A DNA stretch of 23,531 bases from an uncultured bacterium. Lineage in GTDB: Bacteria > Patescibacteriota > Minisyncoccia > Phycocordibacterales > CAIZLB01. Below, piece after piece: positions 17,501 to 22,608 of the stretch (the stretch's first letter is position 1; each line of letters opens with the position of its first letter). The notes under the pieces were generated by a model, which saw only the letters and a list, made by a program, of their open reading frames with translations, was not told the origin of the DNA and did no database searches. The stretch is from contig CAJBHC010000047.1 in assembly GCA_903952785.1 (NCBI GenBank), positions 1 through 23,531 of the forward strand, given 5' to 3'. A program made the position numbers and the translations under genes.

Positions 17501-17778
17501 TTTTTTAGGCGAACCATGACCTTTAGAGGTGCTTCAAAGTTCACTTTATTATCCTTTGCATAAAATTCATCAAACTTTGGCTTTTCTAATTGAAAATCAA
17601 AAAAATCCAACTCAAACTTCTTGCCTGAGTAGTCTTGTATAGATGAAAATTCACTGAACACTTCCGATATTCCCTTGTCTAGTAACCATTTAAACGATTC
17701 TAATTGTGCTTCTACTAAGTTTGGAAGCGGCGCTAGCGGCTCCTTAAAACGTGAAAAATACTTTTTGGGACGTATCAT
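14569..17778 (-). CDS. rpoB: RNA polymerase subunit beta (RpoB), 1069 aa
   Basis: Second large subunit of RNA polymerase, forming the catalytic cleft and the rifampicin pocket. It is clearly identified by RRISALGPGGLTRERAG and CPIHTPEGQNIG (about 396-440), by GDKLAGRHGNKGVISR (about 825-840), and by the C-terminal segment QPLGGKAQGGGQRFGEMEVW that docks with beta'. At 1069 residues it is short compared with E. coli (1342), in line with compact bacterial forms lacking lineage inserts. The rifampicin cluster reads QLSQFMSQEN: Ser386 replaces the Asp equivalent to E. coli D516, whereas the His and Ser equivalent to H526 and S531 are kept. Ribosomal genes rplJ and rplL, which usually precede rpoB, are absent; trmD is upstream. 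A strong promoter and a folded leader precede the start. Confidence 0.98.
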   Translation of the reverse strand: MIRPKKYFSRFKEPLAPLPNLVEAQLESFKWLLDKGISEVFSEFSSIQDYSGKKFELDFFDFQLEKPKFDEFYAKDNKVNFEAPLKVMVRLKNKILNTTKEQEIFVADFPLMTDHGTFIINGIERLIVPQLARSYGVFFTSQELKGKTYFGAKIIPARGAWIEIDTDADHTIYVRMDRKRKFPVTSLLRVFGAETDTEIKALFKDNALALPFIESTLAKDHAKTKDEAYIEIHRKMRDGELATSDNAREYVDSLLKSAERYDLSKVGRFRFNQRFGKPMDEKSVSIMTLSLDDLAVTINKIIELSHNPASVQDDVDHLGSRRVRYVGEMLQAKIRIGMTQIKRNIQNRMSTIDTDANLPIQFISPRPLQARIKEFYTTNQLSQFMSQENILAEIEHLRRISALGPGGLTRERAGVEVRDVHASHYGRICPIHTPEGQNIGLVLQLAMYARINHFGMIETPYVKVLNGKVTKEVVYLNALEEEGCKIAHATTEYDKDGNIAKDTLEVRINGEPAVVSKEEVEYIDVSTDQAFSISTSMIPFLNHDNAQRALMASNMQKQATPCIVPEAPLVATGIEEKAAIDTGRIIIAPEDGLIIGVDAKKVVLRGKKDHEFKLVNFSRTNQFTAFHQRPTVSIGQKVKRGDVLADTSTSVNGQMALGQNCLVAFMTWSGANFEDAIILSERLVKESKFTTVHIEEFVINVRDTKLGPEVTTHDIPNVGENRLKNLDVDGIVRVGAEVRPGDIIVGKITPKSETQLTPEERLLRSIFGEKSRDVKDTSKRLENGKRGRIISVKIFSRERGDKLESGIIKRIHIEVALLRSVSVGDKLAGRHGNKGVISRVLPMEDMPFMADGTPVDVILTPLGVPSRMNLGQILELHLGLAANKMGYQAIVPPFIGATSEEIKSELVSAGYNENGKMKLFDGRTGEKFAQDIAVGYMYILKLHHMVEDKIHMRSIGPYSLITQQPLGGKAQGGGQRFGEMEVWALAGYGAAHALREMLTIKSDDIQGRTQAFDSIVKGHKLLDPNTPASFNVLLANLRGLGVDVELNKDATDLENEVVAYEQTVAEDNN

Positions 17779-17809
17779 AAAGCGTCTATTTAATTATACG
17801 AAAATTGGT

Positions 17810-17860
17810 AAAAATTGAGTCCGCGAAAGAGCAGTAAAACTCAATCGTCTTTACGCAGAC
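17810..17860 (-). promoter_or_regulatory. Folded rpoB leader with terminator-like hairpin
   Basis: Just after the predicted start the - strand RNA can form GTCT/AGAC (plus 17857-17860 with 17847-17850). Then ATTGAGT pairs with ACTCAAT (17839-17845 with 17814-17820), followed by TTTTT. A stem plus T-run between promoter and rpoB could attenuate transcription of rpoBC. The stem has only 7 bp and a large loop, so it may be weak. Confidence 0.4.
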
Positions 17861-17864
17861 CCCT

Positions 17865-17893
17865 ATAGTATATGATTTATCCACAGGTGTCAA
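17865..17893 (-). promoter_or_regulatory. rpoBC promoter
   Basis: On the - strand a perfect TTGACA (17893-17888) is followed after 17 bases by TACTAT (17870-17865), predicting a start near 17858, about 80 bases upstream of rpoB. It has the same TTGACA-N17-TACTAT form as the promoter at 934. A second TATAAT lies at 17798-17793, closer to the ATG, without a good -35. Confidence 0.7.
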
Positions 17894-17911
17894 TTTTTAG
17901 GTGTTGACAAC

Positions 17912-18613
17912 TTACTTTGAATTAGTACCGCCTTTTCTGTCAATTCTCCACCCCTCTATTTTCTTGTGATTGCCACTTAAAAGGATTTGTGGTACGGGGT
18001 ATTTTTTACCATTAAATTCTACCGTTTCAGGCCTAGTATAAACATCTTTTGAAGCATCCCTTGATTCTTCCCTACTTGCAAACTTTCCCAAAACCCCCTC
18101 AATTTGACGTGAGATTGAGTCAATCATGATCATGGCCGGAAGCTCTCCACCAGTGGTCACAAAAGGTCCAACTGAGTAGTCTTTCATCTTAAACATCTTC
18201 TTTACACGAGCGTCAATACCCTCATATCTTCCGCAGATAAAGATAATATCAGAGAATTTTTGTGCCATTTTTGTAGCGGAGGTGTTGGTGAATTGTTCCC
18301 CGGAAGGAGATAGAAATACAATGAGCTCTTTGGTGAAATCTTTCTTTTTGGTAGCAAATTTAAGTGCTTTCTCTATTGCCTTGGCAATTGGTAGGGCTTT
18401 AATAACCATTCCAGGGCCTCCTCCGTAGGCTTTATCGTCAACTTGAAGATATGGCTTATTTTTATCTTTCTGAGCCTTGGTGGGCTTCACGAAGCTTCTT
18501 GGGTTGTAATAATGGAATGATATAAGTTTATTTTCTTGAGCGCGAGCCAAAATAGACTCATTTAAATATGAGGTGGTAGATTCTGGAAATAGTGATATTA
18601 AGTGGTATCGCAT
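17912..18613 (-). CDS. trmD: tRNA (guanine-N1)-methyltransferase TrmD, 233 aa
   Basis: Methylates N1 of G37 next to the anticodon of tRNAs, using S-adenosylmethionine, which prevents frameshifting. It is a SPOUT-fold enzyme recognised by YGGGPGM (63-69), CGRYEGID (about 127-134), TTGGELPAM (153-161, part of the trefoil-knot SAM site), DSISRQIEGVLG, and the C-terminal VPQILLSGNHKKIEGWR. The start is set at MRYHLISLFPES, matching the family N-terminus. The frame is open 23 codons further to an ATG at 18682, but those residues look unlike TrmD, and a TATAAT box at 18634-18629 lies inside that stretch. It belongs to the rpsP-KH-trmD cluster; the usual rimM and rplS are missing around it. Confidence 0.95.
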   Translation of the reverse strand: MRYHLISLFPESTTSYLNESILARAQENKLISFHYYNPRSFVKPTKAQKDKNKPYLQVDDKAYGGGPGMVIKALPIAKAIEKALKFATKKKDFTKELIVFLSPSGEQFTNTSATKMAQKFSDIIFICGRYEGIDARVKKMFKMKDYSVGPFVTTGGELPAMIMIDSISRQIEGVLGKFASREESRDASKDVYTRPETVEFNGKKYPVPQILLSGNHKKIEGWRIDRKGGTNSK

Positions 18614-18628
18614 GGATTTTGTTTGGAT

Positions 18629-18634
18629 ATTATA
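18629..18634 (-). promoter_or_regulatory. -10 box close to the trmD start
   Basis: TATAAT on the - strand (18634-18629) would start transcription about 9 bases before the trmD ATG. No convincing -35 is seen at 16-18 bases. It fits the short-leader pattern of rpsP and the helicase gene. Confidence 0.35.
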
Positions 18635-18710
18635 TGTGCGATAGAATAATGCCACAGATGGGCGGAGAAGTCCACAGATCATCTTGAATTTGCCTCTGGA
18701 AGTAAACCAA

Positions 18711-18740
18711 GCAAAAACACCCCCTTCGGAGTGTTTTTGC
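18711..18740 (-). terminator. Hairpin between the KH gene and trmD
   Basis: On the - strand GCAAAAACACTCC pairs with GGGGTGTTTTTGC in a 13-bp stem (one T-G pair) with loop GAAG. The T-run lies in the 3' arm rather than after it. The - strand RNA pairs better than the + strand RNA, so it probably ends or attenuates transcription from the KH gene before trmD. The rest of this gap (18614-18871) holds nothing else certain. Confidence 0.5.
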
Positions 18741-18871
18741 TATTGCCCGCTTGCAGCTCTAATGCCGCGGTTGAACAGGTTGGATTTGCATCCAATGCTT
18801 TACGAACATTGTTAATATGATAATTTACCATCGCCAAAAAATCAATATTGACGCTGTTTATTTGATATATC

Positions 18872-19183
18872 TTATTCTATCCCCAACCCCGCCACCGCCT
18901 CGTCCAGTGTCTTAGTCTCCTTCTTAACACCTCCCTCAGGCTCCTTGATTTGAATGCTAATGTTTGCCTGATGCTTCTTTCCAAAAGCTTTCATCACAGT
19001 TCTTATCGCCTGAGCTGTATGACCATTCCTACCAATAATCTTTCCCATATCAACCGGATCAACTACAAGCTCAATAAAAACCCCCATGTCATCTACCCTT
19101 CTGCTAACTTTCACAGCATCTGGGTTTTCTACAAGAGATTTAATAATGAACTCAAGAAACTCTGTATCGTTTTGTGCTGACAT
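18872..19183 (-). CDS. khpA: KH-domain RNA-binding protein (KhpA-like), 103 aa
   Basis: A small single KH-domain protein of the type encoded between rpsP and trmD/rimM in many bacteria (KhpA, YlqC, UPF0109). The hallmark GxxG loop is GRNG (51-54) within MGKIIGRNGHTAQAIRTVM, flanked by the expected strands FIELVVDP and ISIQIKEP. Family members bind RNA, usually with the partner KhpB, and affect cell division and sRNA-linked regulation in Gram-positive bacteria; that role is not shown here. The tail after residue 82 (Gly/Lys/Glu-rich, ending AGLGIE) makes it longer than the usual 75-80 residues. It is separated from rpsP by an intrinsic terminator and its own promoter candidates, so it is not strictly co-transcribed. 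Confidence 0.9.
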   Translation of the reverse strand: MSAQNDTEFLEFIIKSLVENPDAVKVSRRVDDMGVFIELVVDPVDMGKIIGRNGHTAQAIRTVMKAFGKKHQANISIQIKEPEGGVKKETKTLDEAVAGLGIE

Positions 19184-19224
19184 AACTTTTATACTGATTA
19201 TTTAATTGAACTATTAATACTAAA

Positions 19225-19265
19225 ATTATACACCAAATAATATATCTTGTATCAATTTGCGACAA
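19225..19265 (-). promoter_or_regulatory. Candidate promoter(s) of the KH gene
   Basis: Two arrangements are possible on the - strand. TTGTCG (19265-19260) with TATTAT (19242-19237) has 17-base spacing. TTGATA (19255-19250) with TATAAT (19230-19225) has 19. Both lie downstream of the rpsP terminator and would give 5' UTRs of roughly 35-47 bases. Confidence 0.35.
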
Positions 19266-19302
19266 AAAAACTGTTGATAATTATTCTGTGCAAATTTTCA
19301 AC
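19264..19302 (-). terminator. rpsP intrinsic terminator
   Basis: On the - strand GTTGAAAATT pairs with AATTATCAAC (9 pairs, one A-A mismatch, 10-base loop; plus 19273-19302). AG and seven T follow (plus 19264-19270). It lies 32 bases after the rpsP stop. Confidence 0.6.
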
Positions 19303-19334
19303 AAAATACCAATTATTGGAGTTTTTATATCTAA

Positions 19335-19631
19335 CTACGCTGTCTTTTCTTTCTTTGGTGGAGTTTTCTTTGGAAGAACGTTCTTCTTCTTTCCTTCTAC
19401 AATCTTATTAGCAAGCAAAAGGTTAAAAGCGGTATCTGATACTTGAACACCATGTGAGAGCCAGTAAAGGATTCTGTCTGCTTTTAGGATTGTTCCATCT
19501 TTTCTAAAGCTGTGAGATCCAAGAATCTCCTGGGCGTGACCGCCTTTGGCCGCTCTTTTTGACTCAACAAGAATAAGACGAAATGACGGCTCGTTTCTTT
19601 TACCAACTCTCTGTAATCTGATCTTTAACAT
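19335..19631 (-). CDS. rpsP: 30S ribosomal protein S16, 98 aa
   Basis: Primary 16S rRNA-binding protein of the small subunit, needed for 30S assembly. It begins with the family signature MLKIRLQRVGKRNEPSFRLI and continues with VESKRAAKGGHAQEILGSH and ILYWLSHGVQVSDTAFNLL, typical of S16. The C-terminus carries a short Lys/Pro-rich tail (KKTPPKKEKTA). The start is fixed at 19631: the frame is open to 19715, but the extra 28 residues are unlike S16 and contain the promoter for this gene. The predicted transcription start is only about 4 bases before the ATG, so the mRNA is nearly leaderless. Confidence 0.95.
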   Translation of the reverse strand: MLKIRLQRVGKRNEPSFRLILVESKRAAKGGHAQEILGSHSFRKDGTILKADRILYWLSHGVQVSDTAFNLLLANKIVEGKKKNVLPKKTPPKKEKTA

Positions 19632-19641
19632 AAGTAGGAAA

Positions 19642-19670
19642 ATAGTATCAAAATAAAGGGGTGGAGTCAA
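19642..19670 (-). promoter_or_regulatory. rpsP promoter giving a nearly leaderless mRNA
   Basis: On the - strand TTGACT (19670-19665) is followed after 17 bases by TACTAT (19647-19642). The predicted start is near 19635, with the ATG at 19631. No Shine-Dalgarno sequence is possible at this distance. Confidence 0.6.
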
Positions 19671-19741
19671 ATTTTTAGGGCGTTTGGGGTTTTTGGGATT
19701 ATTTACGATTTGCAAAGCAGTGACCCCACGATGTCTTTATC

Positions 19742-19792
19742 AAAAAAACAAACCCCCGCTCTGCTGATAATCAAACCAGAAAGAGTCAGGGG
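19742..19792 (-). terminator. Intrinsic terminator of the orphan gene at 19827
   Basis: On the - strand CCCC and CTCT pair with AGAG and GGGG (plus 19753-19792), interrupted by unpaired bases and a large loop. GTTTGTTTTTTT follows (seven T at plus 19742-19748). The stem is imperfect but the T-run is strong. Confidence 0.5.
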
Positions 19793-19826
19793 CACAGATA
19801 GGGTATCAGAATAAAATGTAAGTCAA

Positions 19827-20300
19827 TCATGAGCGCCGATGTGGTACGACAAACCGACGTTCACAACCGGTGCTCCAAACACCACTATTTGCAAAAGTGA
19901 AGACAAAGACGTAGGGAGGCCAACTCTTATCCTTAGATACGTAGCCAATAAAAAACTCACCCCGCGCTTTCATAACAATCAATGTACGGGAACTGAGCTC
20001 TACGCCGTCGCACAAAGTCCTCACCAACTCACTAGCCTGTGCGGGGGTATTTGCGAGCGTTTCCAAATCTGACTCATACCCTTGAAAGATATCGCTTCCC
20101 ACCCCATCCACAGACTGTGTATAGACGACCCCATGTACTGAAGGAGTTGGAGGGCTAGTATAATAATCTAAATCCCGACAGCCATTACCAAGGTACAGAT
20201 TTTTTGCCCCGAGGGCGGCTATGAGTGTTGTACGACCATTATTTGCGGATAGAACATATTCTTGTACGGTTTGAAATTTAGGACCACTTGAATTTTGCAT
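19827..20300 (-). CDS. Orphan hypothetical protein, 157 aa
   Basis: I do not recognise this protein. It has no signal peptide or membrane span. The middle is rich in Gly, Ser, Tyr and Thr, followed by a helical part (LETLANTPAQASELVRTLCDG, about 80-99) and then alternating hydrophobic strands (RTLIVMKARGEFFIGYVSKD and PYVFVFTFANSGVW), suggesting a small alpha/beta fold. It ends in a basic RRFVVPHRRS tail. The ATG is preceded by an A/C-rich leader, a perfect-spacing promoter and a leader hairpin, the same layout as the + strand orphan genes at 228, 1032 and 6522. Composition is GC-richer than rpsP next to it. It is divergent from rnr with only 166 bases between, so the two promoters are adjacent. 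Confidence 0.6.
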   Translation of the reverse strand: MQNSSGPKFQTVQEYVLSANNGRTTLIAALGAKNLYLGNGCRDLDYYTSPPTPSVHGVVYTQSVDGVGSDIFQGYESDLETLANTPAQASELVRTLCDGVELSSRTLIVMKARGEFFIGYVSKDKSWPPYVFVFTFANSGVWSTGCERRFVVPHRRS

Positions 20301-20348
20301 GATATCAGTTTTCTAAATTGGTTAGTTGAATTAATTTGATTTTGAAGG

Positions 20349-20371
20349 GAGGCCGGACTCGTTCCGACCTC
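20349..20371 (-). promoter_or_regulatory. 5' leader stem-loop of the orphan gene at 19827
   Basis: On the - strand GAGGTCGGA pairs with TCCGGCCTC (9 bp, one wobble) around ACGAG, starting about 9 bases after the predicted transcription start. No T-run follows, so it is not a terminator. The 48 bases after it, up to the ATG, are A/C/T-rich (CAAATTAATTCAACTAACC) and lack Shine-Dalgarno. Confidence 0.5.
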
Positions 20372-20386
20372 TGACTATGCCATAAT

Positions 20387-20415
20387 AAAATACCACCCCA
20401 TTTACAGTAAGTCAA
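20387..20415 (-). promoter_or_regulatory. Promoter of the orphan gene at 19827
   Basis: On the - strand TTGACT (20415-20410) is followed after 17 bases by TATTTT (20392-20387). The predicted start is near 20380. It is back to back with the rnr promoter region. Confidence 0.5.
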
Positions 20416-20439
20416 TACTCTTTTAGCGCTCCGCCATAG

Positions 20440-20451
20440 TACTATATAGTA
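20440..20451 (+). promoter_or_regulatory. Palindromic -10 region of rnr
   Basis: TACTATATAGTA is a perfect 12-bp palindrome offering TACTAT or TATAGT as a -10 for rnr. The ATG at 20467 would be about 10-16 bases from the start. No good -35 is seen at 17 bases. The palindrome could also serve the other strand or bind a regulator. Confidence 0.4.
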
Positions 20452-20466
20452 ATAAGATAAGAATAA

Positions 20467-22488
20467 ATGAGTAAAATAACAAAAATAACCGGCGTAATCT
20501 CTCTCAACGGCAAAGGTAAGGGGTTCATAAACGTAGAAGGCGTAGAGGACTCCTACCCAGTTGAGACGGAAGATACAAGTACTGCCCTTCCAGGTGACAC
20601 TGTTGAAGCAGAGACTTACACGGACTTCAAGGGCAAGGAATTTGCAAAAGTCACCAATGTAATAGAGCGAAAAAAGACCCAATTTGTTGGTACAGTTATT
20701 TACGATGAAGAATTTGGCCATTTTCTAGTGAATCCAGATAATGCAAGGCTAAATATTGAGATAGTTGTACCCAAGTCAGATAAATACAACATAGACGATA
20801 AGGTTTTAGCCAAAATCCATACAGAAACTTGGACGGAAGATCTGAAGCGCTATCCAGATGGAGAGGTAATTCAAGTTATCGGACACAAAGGTGATAATAA
20901 TACAGAAATGCAATCTATTGTAATTGAAAGAGGTTTTGATATTGATTTTGAAGAAGAAGTAATTGATGAAGCTGAAAAGAGCGCGGAAGTTAATGGAAAA
21001 ATTACAGAAGCAGAAATTGCAAAGCGAAGAGATTTCAGAGACGCCTTCACTTGTACAATTGATCCCGTTGATGCAAAGGATTTTGACGATGCACTGTCCA
21101 TTAGACTAGCCACGCATAACAAGGGTGGCACAGATAATGGTAATGAAAATGGTGAAGAAGTTTATGAGATCGGAGTTCACATTGCCGATGTGTCACACTA
21201 CGTCAGAACAAACACCGCACTTGATAATGAAGCCAAGAAAAGAGCGTTCTCAGTTTACCTTGTTGACAGAACAATCCCCATGCTCCCCCACTCACTTTCC
21301 AACGGAATGTGTAGTCTAAACCCAAATGAGGATAGATATGCATTTTCTGCTGTGTTTAAGGTTAGCAGATCTGGAGAAATATTAGATAAATGGTTTGGCA
21401 AGACAATTATCCACTCTGATAAAAGATTTAGCTATGAAGAGGCGCAAGAGGTTTTGAACGATGCAGAGCAGTCTGGAACAAAAGTAGACCAAGGTAGCCC
21501 GTGGTTCCAAGCACCATTTACAACAGAGCTATTGGAATTAAACAGACTAGCGAAGATAATGCTAAATCAAAGAAAAGCTAAAGGCGCTATTGATTTTGAA
21601 ACAACAGAAATTAAATTTAAATTGGATGAGACTGGTAAACCTATTGCGGTTCTCAAAAAGGAACGCCTAGACACTCACAAATTGGTAGAAGAATTTATGC
21701 TGCTAGCAAACAGAGAAGTTGCAGAATTTATATCAGTAAAAAACAAATCACACCATCAAGAGAACGCTGGAGTCTACAGAGTTCATGACCTGCCAGATGC
21801 AGACAGAATTGCAGATCTATCCCTTTTTGTTCGCGCACTTGGATTTGATTTTCATATTCCAAAAGCGGGTTCAAAAATTAGTCCAAAGGATATTCAAAAA
21901 TTGCTCGATGAAGTCATTGGCTCTCCGTCTGAAGCTGTCATCAAAGTTGCAACTCTTCGTTCTATGGCAAAAGCCACATATTCCACAAAAAATATTGGCC
22001 ACTTTGGATTGGCATTTGATTTTTACACACACTTCACATCACCAATCAGAAGATACCCAGACCTTATGACTCACAGAATTATAGAAATTATTTTAGAAGG
22101 AAAGCCAGTTCCTGCAACTATAGTTCAAAGCTTAGATAAAATATGTACTGATTCATCCAAGAAAGAAGTGGAGGCGGCGGACGCTGAACGTTCATCAGTA
22201 AAGTACAAACAAGTTGAGTACATGCAAGGTAAAATCGGTGAAGATTTTGAGTGTACAGTTTCTGGAATTGCAGATTTTGGAATGTTTATTGAGGAACCAA
22301 GTAGTAAGGCAGAAGGATTAATAAGACTCAAGGATTTGAAGCCATCAGATTTTTATAATACAGACCCAAAGTCATATAAAATTGTTGGGGAAAGTACAAA
22401 GACAATATTTAGTATTGGAGACAAGGTCAAGGTGAAGCTTTTGGCAGCTGATTTGGATAGTAAATCTTTGACTTTTGATATTATTTAA
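20467..22488 (+). CDS. rnr: RNase R / RNase II-family 3'-5' exoribonuclease, 673 aa
   Basis: Processive hydrolytic 3'-5' exoribonuclease acting on structured RNA, in mRNA and rRNA turnover. The N-terminus has cold-shock-like OB domains (about 1-70 and 71-145). The RNB catalytic domain carries IDPVDAKDFDDALS (198-211), with metal-binding Asp 199, 205, 207 and 208, then GVHIADVSHYV (236-246), DRTIPMLPHSLSNGMCSLNP and the C-terminal HFTSPIRRYPDLMTHR (about 521-537), which holds the catalytic Arg region. An S1 domain ends the protein (about 592-673, with FECTVSGIADFGMFIEE). A polar Asn/Gly-rich insert (about 217-231) follows the catalytic Asp cluster. The basic tail found in E. coli RNase R is missing. 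The start ATG is 16 bases after a -10-like palindrome and lacks a Shine-Dalgarno sequence. Confidence 0.93.
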   Translation: MSKITKITGVISLNGKGKGFINVEGVEDSYPVETEDTSTALPGDTVEAETYTDFKGKEFAKVTNVIERKKTQFVGTVIYDEEFGHFLVNPDNARLNIEIVVPKSDKYNIDDKVLAKIHTETWTEDLKRYPDGEVIQVIGHKGDNNTEMQSIVIERGFDIDFEEEVIDEAEKSAEVNGKITEAEIAKRRDFRDAFTCTIDPVDAKDFDDALSIRLATHNKGGTDNGNENGEEVYEIGVHIADVSHYVRTNTALDNEAKKRAFSVYLVDRTIPMLPHSLSNGMCSLNPNEDRYAFSAVFKVSRSGEILDKWFGKTIIHSDKRFSYEEAQEVLNDAEQSGTKVDQGSPWFQAPFTTELLELNRLAKIMLNQRKAKGAIDFETTEIKFKLDETGKPIAVLKKERLDTHKLVEEFMLLANREVAEFISVKNKSHHQENAGVYRVHDLPDADRIADLSLFVRALGFDFHIPKAGSKISPKDIQKLLDEVIGSPSEAVIKVATLRSMAKATYSTKNIGHFGLAFDFYTHFTSPIRRYPDLMTHRIIEIILEGKPVPATIVQSLDKICTDSSKKEVEAADAERSSVKYKQVEYMQGKIGEDFECTVSGIADFGMFIEEPSSKAEGLIRLKDLKPSDFYNTDPKSYKIVGESTKTIFSIGDKVKVKLLAADLDSKSLTFDII

Positions 22489-22608
22489 AGAACTACATAT
22501 ATAACCAAAAGACGGAATATCTACACAATGGTACTCAATGGGCATAACAAAACACAGGCTATGTCATTTGCTTGTCACACACCTCTCGTGGGCAACTATA
22601 TTATATCT
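22489..22608. other. Gap between convergent rnr and pilin genes
   Basis: I see no gene and no convincing intrinsic terminator on either strand, although both flanking genes end here. Short AT-rich stretches (CATATATAACC and TATATTATATC) are the only visible structure. Confidence 0.3.

Noticed and set aside
18614..18682. Upstream start for trmD adding 23 residues (MICGLLRPSV...)
   Set aside because: The extension does not resemble TrmD, whose N-terminus fits MRYHLISLFPE, and a TATAAT box lies within it.
18679..18831. 50-codon open frame on the - strand between the KH gene and trmD
   Set aside because: Too short to separate from chance, no recognisable product, and a strong terminator-like hairpin lies inside it. 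Kept only as a low-interest finding.
19632..19715. Upstream start for rpsP adding 28 residues
   Set aside because: S16 begins at MLKIRLQRVG, and the TTGACT-N17-TACTAT promoter lies inside the extension.
20305..20721. 138-codon - strand frame overlapping the rnr start
   Set aside because: It is antisense to the conserved rnr N-terminus and covers both promoters of the divergent pair.
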